This document shows positions 23,701 to 38,700 of a stretch of 64,000 nt of DNA, piece by piece. The notes under the pieces were generated by a model, which saw only the letters and a program-made list of their open reading frames with translations, did no database searches and was not told the DNA's origin. The translations under genes and the position numbers were made by a program. How positions within the stretch are numbered: the stretch's first letter is position 1; the number at the start of each line of letters is the position of its first letter. The stretch comes from Antedon mediterranea. Lineage: Eukaryota; Echinodermata; Crinoidea; Comatulida; Antedonidae. The stretch covers positions 4,531,001 through 4,595,000 of the forward strand of contig NC_092673.1 of assembly GCF_964355755.1 (NCBI RefSeq), in the 5' to 3' direction.

Positions 23701-26700
23701 CAAGCCCGCCACCATCGGAGGCTTCGCAGCCAGAATCCGAAGAAGATTTCCACTCGGAGGAAATTTTGAACTTGCGACACCAGGTGAAGGATCTCTCAGA
23801 GAAGTTGGATACGTTGAAGATCCGGCGTGCTGAAGACAAAGTTAAATTAAAAGATATGGAGAAAATGAAGATACAACTACAACAGGTACAGTAGATAAAC
23901 AGCAACAACAACAGAATCCTGTATTTAAATTATATATATAATTATAAGTCTAAAGGCAAATTACTGAAAAAATGACAATGCTGTGGGTATCACTATCAGT
24001 GGCTGGATTTCAATGGAGAAATAATTAAATAAAATAAACAAAAAGCTAAATCAAAACAATAAATTTAAATAGTCACAAAAATTTCCCAGATTTATTGTAT
24101 ATGTATATTATAAGAGGACAATTTCTTGTAAGCTTGTAAGAGGTAATACTATGACTAACCCCTATACATGAAACAACCCTATTATTAGAGGATAATTTCT
24201 TGTAAGCTAAACAAGAGGTAATACTATGACTAAACCCTTATGCCTGGGGGATAATTTGTTGTTGTTGTGTCCTGAAGGTGTCCCCGTAATAGACTGTAAA
24301 CAAATAACAAAACTTTTGTTTTTGTATTAAAGCATCAAGAGTTTAAGTCCAGAATGACTGAAGCAAAATCTGATCTAGAACGACAACTGCAAGAAGCTAA
24401 GAAAGTAAGTTTAAAGCTCTGTGTACACTATCAAACCTTATGTGACAAAAAAATGTGTTGTGCCCATGCGTGGACATGATATCATATCACTACCATATTT
24501 GTGCATATCACTACCATATTTGGGCACATCACACTTATTTTGTCAAACTAGACAGAATTTTATCAAGATCATTGGAAAGATTTGAATGAGATGTGGCATG
24601 TGTGATGTTATTGGTAGTGGTGGTTGTGGTGATGTTATGGTTGTGTGGAATGATTGTGATGAGTATGGGTATACAATTAAAGCAGCTTGTTGTGATGATT
24701 TGTTTATTTTTTCATAATTGTGGTTGTTTTATGATTTTTAGGAAGCTAGGGAGGCAGTTGAAGCTAAGCAGAGACATGAGGATGATGTTGCAGAAGTAGC
24801 AGAAAGCATTGAGATGGCTACTCTTGACAAAGAAATGGCAGAAGAACGAGTAAGTCTAAAATTGTTTATTATTTCATCACTCCAACCATTCTAGGCTTTG
24901 AACCTTGCATTTATATGTAACAATAAAGATAACAGTGCCACTATTTTCATGACAATTAGCTTGCTGTAAATGTGATATGTCCATATATGGACATGATGAT
25001 GTCATATCACTACCGTTTTTTTTTCAAATTTTTGTCTTTCTTTTTTCATATTTATATTGTGTTTGATTATTTTGTAATATCAAAAACTTGTGTAAAAATA
25101 ATCAATATTGACTGAACGAGTTGTACTGTGCATCAGTCTCGGGAATAAATAAAGTTTATTAAATAAACTTTTTTGTCAAACTAGTTTGAGCTTTAGATTC
25201 AATTATGCATGTACATTATCTTTCAGGCTGATACTTTACAACAAGAAGTTGAAACATTGAAAGAGAAAAACGAAGAGTTGACCCTTGACCTTGAGTTGCT
25301 TCGAAGTGAAATTGAGCAAGGAGGTAAAGACTACAACAATGTTTCTTTAAATCTTACTTAATGCAAGAGGCTGTTATAGTTATAACGTTATAAAATATTC
25401 CTGGGAGATACAAATATATTTATTCCTCACCCAAAATTTAATTTTAATTTTTTTAAACTCTTTACCATTATTGTTTTGTTTAAAATGATAATACTATATT
25501 TTTAAATCTTAAAAACAATTTTATATCAGCAGCAGGTTTAATTCAATTCAGTTTTTCTTTTATTTTGGATTCATGTCCAGAATATAATAAATATATAATT
25601 AACAAAAAAATAGAAAAAAAATACATGGGTATCAGATCAGATATTTCTTGCCTTTTATTTGTTTGTTTTTTTATGATATTTAAAACACAAAATATTCACA
25701 TTTGTTGTTAACTATTTGAATTTACTCCTCAGCAAAATCAGGCGATGGTTTCAAAGGTACTGGTAACATCAATCACATAATGCTCATATTTTTGACCGTT
25801 TTCTTGGATAACTAAATATGTTTTCCACTAAAACAAAATATTCAATTTGCTTTGGTCACTTCACTTGCTTATCACATAAGTTAAAATTCGAATAGTAGGG
25901 CTACTTTATTTCTTAAGGAATGTTTTAGTAATACTGTATATATTCGAATAAACGCCCATTTTGAATAAACGCCCCCTCGAATAAACGCCCCCTCGAATAA
26001 ACGCCCCTCATAGTACACCATTTGGAATAATAAATTTCCCATGTGTTTATTTATTTCCTTAATAATAATAAAATAAATAATATTAAATAATAATAATAAA
26101 CACCCTGCCACATGCATTAATTTTGTATTACAACACATATTGGTAGTAGAATTCATTGACTGCCATGATCAACCAAGAATGTTGTTACCGTTTTTACTGT
26201 ATTTGATCACTTTTTGATATTAATTGTTTATATTTAGGGGGTATTTTTTTATTATACATGTTACCATATTACACACAAAAAAATAAAGGCCTGCCTCCCT
26301 CAAATAAACTCTCCTTCAGTCCCAAATAACCCTCTTGAACAATAAACGCCCAGGGAGGGGAAAGGGCGGTTATTCGAATAAATACGGTAATCTAAATTGA
26401 ATTAGTATTCTGAATTTATTTAGTGTTCTGAACCTTCAAATATTTTAAGTTAATAGTCATTTCAATCCCACTTCATGAAGAGTGTGTTGACCCTGGACAT
26501 ATTATGAGCCCAGAACTTTTTTTCTTGCCCTTTTACAATCACATTATGTGTGTGTTTTCTGCACAAAAGGTTACAATTTGTATGTACTACGATTCTAAAA
26601 CTAGAATGGTTCTTTTTGCATGAAAATAATTTTAGTTGGAATTGTTTCTTAAGCTCTGTCTACATTATCAAACTTTTGTGGAAAAAAACATGTGCCCATA

Positions 26701-29700
26701 TATGGACACAATGACATCATATATGGACACAATGACATCATATTTGGACATAATGACATCATATCACTACCATATTACGGCACGTCACACTAGTTTTTAT
26801 AGTGTAGACAGAGCTTTAGGTGACATTTTCAAGATTTAAGATTTTGTTCACATCAGTATTATTTACAAACCCATCAAACTTCCTTTTCCCCATACTTACA
26901 CGGTGGAGGTATTTGATTTAATTTATACCGTATGAGTCAACTTTTTTTTTAAGGTGGAAGGTGTTATAAAATATTTATGCACTATTTAATTCTATTATGC
27001 ACAATACAACTATTTATTGATTATTACATATTCAATTTTTTATTCCCAAACTCGGCATGTTTTAATTAGCGACTAGCTTAGAATCTAGTTCTAATTAGGT
27101 TACTGTATTCTATGGATATTAAGAAAGTACAGCACAAAGTTAAAAAACATAATAATGATGTAATTAGTCACTTAAAAATCATGAATAGTTTTTCCTTCAT
27201 TACTCATTTGCTGACAATATTGTGTGGCTTTAAACATAAAAGGATTTTAGTTATTATTTTAAGATTGTGTCATGACACTAAGCTGGTAAAACAAACGTTT
27301 ATGGGGATACAGTATGTGTGGGTGTTACACCACATGTTCTTCACACGAATTCTCTGTACTGTATCTTCATTTTGTCAGTATCTTATGAATGTTCCACAAT
27401 ACATGTCACAATGTAACACGGTGTCATATAGGAATTATTTTAAAAGTTAGGTTAAGTAAACAAAAATGGCACATGTGATACTGTATTTAGAAATCATACT
27501 TGGAATTGCCTTATTGCCATTTTAAAAAATAAAATTGTTTGAAGTCTTAGAAAAAATCATTCAGGTTTTTACACATTCAGTGCTCAGTACATATATGTAT
27601 ACTTTTTGTATGTGACTAAATTTATTTTATGTATGTACTGGACAATACTAATTTATAATTGTTGGTGCGTTTAGGTACTGAAGGAGCTGCTACCAACTAC
27701 CAAATCAAACAGATGGAACAACAGAACACCAGATTGAAGGAAGCTCTTGTGAGGTTGCGTGACCTCTCCAACCATGAGAAGCAAGAGTATCAAGGATTGG
27801 TAAAAGAGAAAGAAAAGGTTGTGAACGAATGTAAAGAAGCAAGAATACAGAAAGAAAGTGTTTCCAAAGCTTTGAAGGAAGCAGAAAACCAGGTGATTGA
27901 GCTTAAGGAACAAGTGGATGCTGCTCTTGGGGCAGAGGAGATGGTAGAGTCTTTGTCAGAGGCTAACCTTGAACTTGAAGAAAAGGTCCAAGAGCTGCAG
28001 GACAACATTAATGATTTGGTGAGATACATGTCTTGTTAATGTCTTTAGAACCTTGTTAGAAGTAGGTAAAATAAGATATTGAAAAAGAATTGTCTGAAGA
28101 ATGTCTGCCTTAAATACTTAAAGCTTAAGATTTTGTATGACTTTATTTAGGAAGCACTCGCCGACATGAACGAAGAGATCCAGGAAAATGCAAGAGAAAC
28201 CGAGTTGGAATTGCGAGAAGAACGTGACATGGCTAACTCTCGAGTACTCGATGCTCAGCGTAAAATGGAATCTATGAATGATAGCGTTGCTGATTACCAA
28301 CAAACGATCGCCAAGTTTAGAGAACTTACTTCTTCTCTTCAGGTAAATGATTCTTTAAGGTTCAATAGTATTTAGAATTTCAGTTAGCTATTTTTTTATT
28401 TTTTATTTTTTTTTAGTGATTTTACAGCAAAAAAATATAAACAAACACCTCAGATATTTATTTATTTCGGGATAATCCTTTTTTTATATCTGAATAAATA
28501 TTATTTTTTTGTTACAGAAGTGAATACTCAATTTCTGTCACTTTAGTTAATTTTATTGCTAAGGTCAAATCTGGGGGTCACTTCATCACCCTAGATATTT
28601 CAATTGTGAAGTATCCTATTACAAACACAAACTTTAATGGACTGTTTCGATAATAATTCAATGAATATCTGCTGACAGTGAATATACCAGAAATGCTTAG
28701 GGATTTGTAATTTTAGCATGACATGTCCTAATAGACTCTTTCCCAGACGTTTTTTCGGTCTACTGTAGCAGCTGGAATCAATAAATCATAGTGGAGTTTC
28801 CATTTTCACAAAACTGTCTGTCCTTAGAACTATAACTGCTGCTTGCTTTAGCTTCTGATTGAGTAGTCCTAATGGGACGTAGCGGGCTAGAGCAGCAGCG
28901 TGAAAAACAAAGGATAACCATATGAAGATGATGGACAACCCAATTAAAGAGTAAAAAAGAATTGGTTTCCATTGGGGTCCGAATAAAATATATAAAAACA
29001 CAAACCCAGCCTATTTATTACCAGATGAACATTTTTAACCACAGCCTTTATTCTATTTCTTTATTAGGAGGAGAATCGTCAACTTCTCTTGAAGGCAGAA
29101 AGAGCCAACAACAGCCAGGATTCGACGCCAGATCAACCAGCCTTTGACTTCAAGCAAAAATTTGCCGAAGCCAAAGCACAGGCTAAGGTGAGTACTTTCA
29201 ACGCATTTATTTTCCTTTTCCTAAACTGTAATTGACATTTTGCTTCAATGTTTGTATAAACATGAACTTGAAAGTATTTTTTATGTGATGAATATTTATT
29301 GATTTTGTAGATGATCGAACTGGACATACGCAAGCTTGAGGTAGAGCAGTCAAAGCGCCACATTGAGTTGCTTTGTTCTTTCATGGCAGATAGCTTCCTT
29401 CGAAGAGGAGGTACTCATATGTTTTTTTTTTCTAATCTGATTTGAAGTTAAAGAATATAATTTCGAAGCTCAGTCTACTCAAATTTTATGTGACAACAAA
29501 ATATATATGGGCATGATGTCACATAACTACCATATTTGGGCACATCACACTCTTTTGTCAAACTAGTTTGATAGTGAAGCTTAAGTCATTCATGATTGTG
29601 TTGATTTCAGATACAGAACCCAAGGTATCAAAATAGATTGATTATTTTTATATTTTAATTTATTAAGGTGATCATGACTGTGTTCAAGTTCTTCTGCTCT

Positions 29701-32700
29701 TGTCTCGACTCAATTCCAAGGCTGAGATGATTATTAATCAAATCAAAGAAAAAGTAAGGAAAATATACAACTTGATAATTGAATTAATACATTAATTTGC
29801 TGGTATGCATTGGCTTGAAATGTCAAAATAGTATACTGTACTACATAAACCATTTGTATCTAGATACTGTATGTGTTTTGTGATATATTTTATGTATTGC
29901 CATTATTCTCGTAATATGGACAACCCCATACATGATATTATTTTCATATTCCTATACAATATCTCACTCGTCGACTGCTTTTCCAATTCTTTAGGCTGAG
30001 TTGCCACAAAGCTTTGATAGAGAGGGAATGCTTCAAAATAACAAGGGAGAACAGCTATCATTTACCAACACCCTCATCTTTACCCTACATCAGTTTCAAG
30101 CTATTCTACACAAATATCAATAGTAAGTAAATGAAGGGTATTTTTCATAAGTGTTAAACTCTGATGTTAATGCATGCAATAAACACTGAAGGATGCTAAC
30201 TGTGCAAGCATATTATATTGTAGTTCAGGATCTTAATTTATTAAGCTTTTATTTGTTTGCAGTGCTTTGTCCAACTGTAGCGTTGACTTGTTCTGCAAGA
30301 TTGGCACACTGTTCCCTGAGATGGCACCATATGAAAGTTCACTGGATTTCTACATTGAACAACTTAGAAAAGACCAGGTAAAATCCACGGACAACTTTGG
30401 GACACGAACATTTGATGGCCAAATATTTATTTCCCTTCATTCGTTTCACATAAAAGTGTGCCCTTATTCTGGTGTCCTATAAATTTAATTTTGCAATATA
30501 AAATATATAAAAATACAATTACAAGAAAAAAGATCAATAAAAATAAAAAGATAAAAATATTTTACTCTCTGCCTCCCCACAAAGGCAGGCGGAGTTACCA
30601 AAAGCGTAAAACAATGTCTGGTGGCTCTCCAACGTGGTGTCCCCTGAATAGTGGTGTTCTAAAAAAGGGGTTTTATTATTAATAACAAAAACAATTGGAA
30701 AAAAGTTTGGACGGATGCTACACCAGATTACTCAGAGCAGCACTAAATATCAGTTGGATGGACAAAATACCAAACACAGCTGTATGGCGACATTCCAAAA
30801 GTAACCTTTAAAATAAGACACCGCAGATTGAGTGCCTGCCGGCCATTTTTATCGTCACACAGAAAAAGCAGCAAGCAGATTTCTGCTCTGGGAACCCAAA
30901 CTTGGATCATCAGGTGCACGAAACAAAACATACGTCAAGGTCCTTCTTGAGGATACCAGCTTAGGAAATACATCTGAACTTACTTGTGTCATGGAGGACC
31001 GCAAAACTTGGAAATCTAGCTATGCTGATGTCTGATTGATGAAGATGGTCGACTGCGGTCGATATATATGATATGATATGATTAATAAATATTAATAAAT
31101 TAAAATGATTTTTTAACTAAAACTCAAGCTTTACCAGAATTATTTCAATTATTGGTAGTAATGTAACTTAAGCATCTAATCTGATTTTTTTCGTAGCTGG
31201 ATGAGACAACTTCTCTTGAGGCATTAAAGAAAGCCATCACCTATTTCAGACACCTGTATAATGTACACCTGGTTCAGGAGGAGACTGACCTTACCATAGC
31301 GATGGAAGACAGTGTCAAGATGATCACATCTGCTAGTGAATGTATTACTTTGGAAACTAAGAAAGTTAAAGTGCTTATGCAGGTGAAGTTCTGTCTACAC
31401 TATCAAACTTTAAGTGACAAGTGTGATGTGTCCAAATATGGTAGTGATATGCATAAATATGGTAGTGATATGCCTAAAAAGCATACCACTACCATTTTTG
31501 GGCACATCACACTTTTTTGTCAAACTAGTTTGATAGTGTAGACAGAGCTTAAAGTTGATTGGTCCACTCTTTTTTTCAATTTTAATAATTCTAACCTAAG
31601 ATACTTTATTCAATTTATCTTTTTTTTTTCAGGCCAAGCAAGAGACAACTGATCTTGCCATTTTAATGAAAGATCTCGATTCCACAGCAGATGACATAAA
31701 AACATTTTCTAGACAGGTGGGTTGCATTTGCTGTTATACTGCTTAGAAAAAAAATGTTTTAATCTCAAAATTCAAATCATAAAACTCATGATGTCAGTGA
31801 TGTCCTTTTTTTACTCTAAAAAAATGATTATTTTAATTTTAGATACGGCGCAGATTACCTAAGCAAGGAGAGATTGGATCAGGTGAAGATGGACCTGGGC
31901 CTGCAGCCCTCATGTATGGACCAGAGGTGAGAGGGTTATGTATAATATAAAGATGATAGATGACAAATTTCGTTTTTGTAAAAGCACAAGTTAACGGAGT
32001 ACTTACTCGAACGTTTCGATCTCTATCAGAGATCCTTCTCAACTGACTGCGGAGTGTTAATGCAGCTTGGTCATTCTTGACGTCATCTGTTGATGACGTT
32101 GTACGCCTCCGGTTGTAGGTTGGAGGTTGTGCGGGGCTCGGCCAGGTGATGTGTCTATCAAATCATTGTACAAATGCGAGAGTTCGTGGGCTCCAGTGTC
32201 CCGGTTCATGGTCTTCTCTTTATTTCTCCTTATATGTAATGATTCTCTAATCTGTCTGTCTTTGCGTTTAGGCTCTTTGGTTAAGATGGTAGCCTCCCAG
32301 TTCGGTACATGATTGTGTTTTATGACATGTTCTGTAATGGCAGATTTGTGTATGATCGAAGATGTGGATGTTCTGGAGGCCCTAGTCATTACTCCCCCCG
32401 TGTTTGTTGTAACATCTTTTTTGTGATCATTAATTCGTGTTTGTAATGCCCTCCCTGTTTCCCCAATGTAAACTTGTGGACAGTTGCGGCAGGTGACTTC
32501 GTAGATTACTCCACATGTATCCATCTTCTCGATTTTATCTTTTGGGTGGACGAGGCTATTCTTGATTTTATTTTGGGGTAGGAAAAATGGGTGGTAAATC
32601 TGTCTAGTAAGTTGGTTAGTGAGGACGAAATATCAGCATTACAAAGGGGATTGAACTATGCGGCGAGCCCACGATCCATGCCCATTGACGATCTCATAGT

Positions 32701-35700
32701 AGCGGCTGAAAAAGCGGCTGATCTCGTCCCCCTGGAAGAACAAGACACCGTTCGCTGTAAAATTGTAGCTATTGTAAAATCTACCACTCTACCACCTTCA
32801 AATTTAACCCCCAAAGAACGAAAGGCCATAAACAACTTGAAGAAAGATAAATCTATTCTTATTCTCCCAGCGGATAAAGGTAGATCTACTGTCATCCTAA
32901 ATACTAATGATTACAAAGATAAAGTGGGAACCATGGTGAGCGACACTAATGTTTACGAACTGCTAAAACGTAATCCAACACAAAACTATAAACGAAAAGT
33001 GGTCAACATCATAGGCAGGTTGTTCAAAGAAAAGAAAATCAACTACAGAGAGAAAGAATGGCTGTTTCCCACGGCTGAAATTGTACCTAGGTTGTATTGT
33101 CTTCCGAAGATACATAAACCAAATTGGCCATTAAGACCTATAGTAGATAACATCAACACCGTTTTTTACACCGTTGCACAATTCCTCACCAAAATCCTGG
33201 GTCCGCTTGTCGGAAACACAGAACATCATGTAACTTACTCAGGAGAGTTGGCGAGTGAACTAAAAGAAATAATAGTCAAACCAAGTGAAACATTTGTCTC
33301 GTTTGACGTAGTATCTCTGTTTACAAAAACACCAGTAGAAGAGGCCCTCAAAGTTGTCGAAAATCGCCTAACAACAGATCCGACACTTCTGGATAGAACT
33401 AAACTACATGTGACAGACATAATGGAGCTCCTCGGTTTAATTGTGAACAAAACCTATTTCTCGTTCAATGGTAACATTTATAGGCAAATACAAGGCATTG
33501 CTATGGGAAGCCCAATAAGTCCTATATTGGCGAACTTGTATCTAGAGTGGCTCGAACATCAAGCCATAAACACGGCACCCACTAACATCAAGCCTGTGTA
33601 TTGGAAACGATACGTTGATGATGTATTAGCTATCATCCCCATAGGTACAGTACATACATTTAACACACATCTTAATAACATCGATATAACTGACAATATC
33701 AAGTTCACCACAGAATCGATGACAAACAACACAATACCTTTCCTGGACATGCTCATCACACTCAATGACAATGGAACAGTTACCACCTCAGTCTATCGGA
33801 AGCCCACTCACACAGACCAATATTTACATTTCAACTCACATCATCCACTCGAACACAAACTGGGGCTTATAAACACGCTTGTGGACAGAGCTGAGAAGGT
33901 AGTGGGAGATATGGATTTGAGGAAAGTTGAGATGGATAACATCAAGAAAGCGTTACACAACTGCCAGTATCCAGAGTGGTCCTTCCAGAGAGTTATGGAA
34001 AACCGAAAAAGAAAAAAGAACAAAGGACACGAACCACAGAAGGAAAAGATCAAGATGCGAGGTAGCATAGGAATCCCCTATGTAAAAGGAATGGCAGAAA
34101 GAATACGACGCACTCTCTCCTATCACAATGTCGGAACCTATTTCCTACCCCAAAATAAAATCAAGAATAGCCTCGTCCACCCAAAAGATAAAATCGAGAA
34201 GATGGATACATGTGGAGTAATCTACGAAGTCACCTGCCGCAACTGTCCACAAGTTTACATTGGGGAAACAGGGAGGGCATTACAAACACGAATTAATGAT
34301 CACAAAAAAGATGTTACAACAAACACGGGGGGAGTAATGACTAGGGCCTCCAGAACATCCACATCTTCGATCATACACAAATCTGCCATTACAGAACATG
34401 TCATAAAACACAATCATGTACCGAACTGGGAGGCTACCATCTTAACCAAAGAGCCTAAACGCAAAGACAGACAGATTAGAGAATCATTACATATAAGGAG
34501 AAATAAAGAGAAGACCATGAACCGGGACACTGGAGCCCACGAACTCTCGCATTTGTACAATGATTTGATAGACACATCACCTGGCCGAGCCCCGCACAAC
34601 CTCCAACCTACAACCGGAGGCGTACAACGTCATCAACAGATGACGTCAAGAATGACCAAGCTGCATTAACACTCCGCAGTCAGTTGAGAAGGATCTCTGA
34701 TAGAGATCGAAACGTTCGAGTAAGTACTCCGTTAACTTGTGCTTTTACAAAAACGAAATTTGTCATCTATACAAAATCGAAGCTAAATGAAATTCTTTCA
34801 AGATAAAGATGATAATAAAGTTTCTATATTATCCTTCTGCAATCATCATTATTGTCATTATACTCATGCCAAAGAATATGAAGGAACAGAATATTACCAT
34901 TGTGATATAACATTTTACAAGTAGAAAAAGTAGTACATATTATTGTATTGAATTACCTGAATTATCTGAATTATGAGCTTTGAGAAAGCCTTTAGTGAAA
35001 AAGTTTCAAAGCTACAAATCTCGTTTCTATGGTTACCACCAGGTAGGCTTACTTCATCAAGGCTTCTATGAATGGATGACGAGTTGGGAGCAGAAAAGCT
35101 AGTAGACCATACCCAGTACCGTTTTGATTACGATCAATCGGGAAATTACCTCATAGTGCAGGTTAAAAATGTAGCGACTGTACCGTTTTAAGATCACACC
35201 TTCATGACCCAACAAATCATTGAGAGGTGGTCCATTTGTAGGTGTGTACAGTGTGAACAGGCGTTAGCAGTAGTTTTTTTAATATTTCCCCTTATTCTGT
35301 AGAAGTGTCCCCTTAGTAAGGTATCCTAAACGAGGAGTTCCATTGTATTTCAACTTATGAGGCCATATTATACATTTATTCTAATCTTTAAATTAAATAT
35401 TAGGGTTTTGTTTATTTATCTTCAGGTTCAGAATAACTTATCTGAAAGTTCAGATGGTCTTTGTACTCTAGTGAATGCGTTGAGAAGTCTTGGTAAAGAA
35501 GCTATGACCATTGCTGGATCTCTTACAGGTACGATCTTTCTTTCTGTAATGTATTTCTTAGGATTTTAGGTATTGTAGATATTGTAATACTTTTTAAAAT
35601 ACACTTTTCAATTCTATTTTTATTTGGATTATGTATTACAGGTTTTTTAAAACATTACAATGTAATAACAATGTTCACCCTAATATTCAGTGGCGTAACG

Positions 35701-38700
35701 TACAGACCTGGTTTAGAAACCCTAAGTGGCACTCCACATCCAATGCTCGAGGTTGGGCGTTTATAGCCTTTTTCGACCCCCATAAGCTCCGGGACTCTGC
35801 TAATATTGTAATTCTTTAACGGGTGTTAGGATTATATTAAGTTTTTTTATGCAAAAACCCTGACAATATTTGTACAGGAAGAACTCCAGAGAAGAAGAAA
35901 AAGGACACAAAACCAGTAGAGGAGGATGAAGGTTTGTTGAAATACCACATAGTCTTGCTGTGATGATCACATTATTAATCTGTGGAAGCTATTTCTAACA
36001 ATAACATTCTTTAGTTTTGTTATATATACTTTATTTGCAGTGCTTAAGACTCATATGCAACCAAGATCATATATATTTTATAATATTGCAATGACAGGGC
36101 TGTTGAGAGAAATCAGTGTTTGCGGTTTATGTTGTCAGCTGTGAATCCAAGATTTTAAATATAAGGAGGGGGAAGACAGGGCCTAAAAATTATAAAATGA
36201 AGTGTGAAACTAAACCTAATTTCTTATCCCATTTTAATTTTTAAGTGAGGGGAATGGCTGACTGGATCTGTGTGTGGTATTGTTTGAAGTGAGAATAAGA
36301 ATGCCCTATTATTATTATTTTATTTATTTTCAGTTGTTTGTGATTCACATATATAAGTTATACATGCATGATGCATGGTTTGTTACTAATACTAAATCTA
36401 CTATTATAAAATATACTATTCTTACTTTCATGCTGCCAAAAATATCAATTTAATATGAATTCATGATATTAATAATTTTAAAAAAGCATTATTTAAAGAA
36501 TGCAAAATATAAAACATTTTAAAAGTAAATGTAAAAACTAATTTAGTTGTATCAAATATTTTTTTTGTGCAAATTTTTGTTTTTAAAATCAAAACACATT
36601 ACCGGTAGTACTATTTTTTGTGCTATACAATTATTTTGCATTAAAAATAAATTAACAGAAGTTCGAATATCATAATGAGATGCACTATGTAGAAAAAAAA
36701 AACTAATTTGGTTAAAGACACCTTCCCTATGTTTTTTAGATCTATTTTAAGATCACAAACTATATTTAATCTAAAAATAATACTATATGGTCCTATTGCG
36801 ATAACTTTTTTCGTCTTTAAATGGTTAAAAATGTGAAAAATAAGTCGATTCTAATAATTATAGCGGCCCGCTATAAATCCCAAAATGCATTGCGCGCGGA
36901 TTGATATTTCTGTTTTTCTTCTGTAATTCACCAACTTTTCGATCGATCGTGCGACCAAAACAAATGGAAGACTCCTAACTTTTCAGCGAAAATACCGGGT
37001 TTTCCCCAATTTGTATCAACGGAGACTGGCAAAAATAGAAAGAAAATTAATGCAGTAACTATACAACGTCAGGCTAGGTATATAGCTCGCGTACGATGTT
37101 CGTACGTTACCGATGTTTACCAGCTAGGCCTACAAAACTAAGCCTAGCTAGACTAGGCCTAAAGACCGTCCACGAGAGGTCAGTCGCCGCGAGCTACCTA
37201 GGTAAAGTGCATTGTTTCTCACTTTTTATCATAATTTACCATAAAACGTACATTTAAGACAAGGAATGACCTGGTTTAATGTTTTCAAAGTAATATAATG
37301 TATTATTTTTACAAAACGTCACAAATTGTAGGGAAGGTGTCTTTAAATAATATTAATTACCCTTCTACTTGTTTAAAATATTTAATCAAAATAATGAAAG
37401 TTTTTTTTTTGCAATAAGGTTGTAAAAAGATTTTCACTAACCTATAATAATATGCAATTAGTAATTTATGCAATTAGTAATATACAATATAAATAATATT
37501 GAATTGAATGCGTAATACCATGGATGGTGTAATATTATACACATCATGGTACTACTACTTAGTACAGTATGTTCTTGCATGAGTGTCCTTGTCAACGAGT
37601 GTGCGTGATCGTAAAAAGTGCGATGTAAAGTGCGTTGACTTGCATGGTGATATTTTGAATGATGCATGTTTCATTTTGATATGAAAGAATTTTAATATGA
37701 CAATTTTGAAATGCAAAACAGTTTAAAAGAGTATTGAACTCTGTCACAATGCTATGAAACTTGTATCTACATTGTACTATTGAAAAAAATGAATATTATT
37801 AATGACACCCCTAAAAATAATGGAAGCTTCTAATGTAAATACTCCGAGTAGGGTAAAACATTTAGTCTGATAGGTTATTCTATTAGAATATAAGGGTTTT
37901 GTTTATGAATAATGGATTCATTGTATAATAACCAACAGAAGAGGATGCGAATTGGAAATTTACAGCAATAGTTATTATTTTCTGTCCTAAAAAGCTGTTA
38001 ATTGTGGAAAAATTTATTGATTTTTGGTGAAAAATTCATCTGATACATTAGAATGGTTTATTATGTTGATTGGATTATACCATTATATATCATTGTAGAG
38101 ATTTGGTAGTGTTCATAACATTGTTGATACTACTGTAACTCTATGTTTAAGAATAGCAAGGGAAATGTGTTCTTTATTTTAGATGAGAATAAGGAAATTT
38201 ATTAGGAACTTATGATTTTGGAAAACTGCGATAATAATATATTAAAAAGTCAACAATTATTTCATAAAAAATTAAAATAATGCATTAAGTGCATTCAAAT
38301 TATATTTTATTATTAAACAAACAATAATTAATTTTAAGGTTAATAATGCATTATATAATGGGCAGTGAAACGTGATATAACTAATAATTTTTGCTCTAGA
38401 TCAAAACGGCCCTTAGGGTATGATTTCAAAACACCTTTACCTGATTGTTTATGCTCCGTAAAGCCTTGATTAGGTGCATGCAGTGATGTAGTCATGGTAA
38501 TAGTGTTATAGTAAAGTGGATTTCCCTTAAGTCTATCAAATATGCACTTTCTCTGGCTTATTCACCTCTCGGTGACCCCAGGATATCGCCTGTGGCCTTT
38601 GATTGGCAGTGACTTGTACCAAGCCACTTATTCATCGAGTCATATCATAGGTATAATACATAATGGTACATTCCAAGTATTGTTAATGTTTGTAGGTTTT

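Larger units (their letters stand above)
31959..34802 (+). mobile_element. Penelope-like element with inverted terminal arms
   Basis: Flanked by a perfect 12-bp target-site duplication ATAAAGATGATA (31947-31958 and 34803-34814). Inside are a left arm (31959-32586) that is the reverse complement of ~34140-34767, an open reverse-transcriptase/GIY-YIG frame, and a ~35-bp unique tail at the 3' end. Inverted partial copies used as terminal repeats and a short tail are typical of Penelope-like elements. It lies in DCTN1 intron 21 (31927-35425), in the sense direction. The open frame and near-identical arms suggest recent insertion. Confidence 0.92.

Noticed and set aside
24593-24799. 68-codon frame overlapping a DCTN1 exon
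   Set aside because: It is out of frame with the coiled-coil exon 24742-24849 that matches p150; a shadow.
27112-27450. 112-codon open frame before a DCTN1 exon
   Set aside because: It lies in an intron, is AT-driven, has no recognisable motif and does not join the exons by phase.
32057-32524. Separate minus-strand GIY-YIG gene
   Set aside because: It is the inverted duplicate of the 3' end of the Penelope-like element, inside its left arm.
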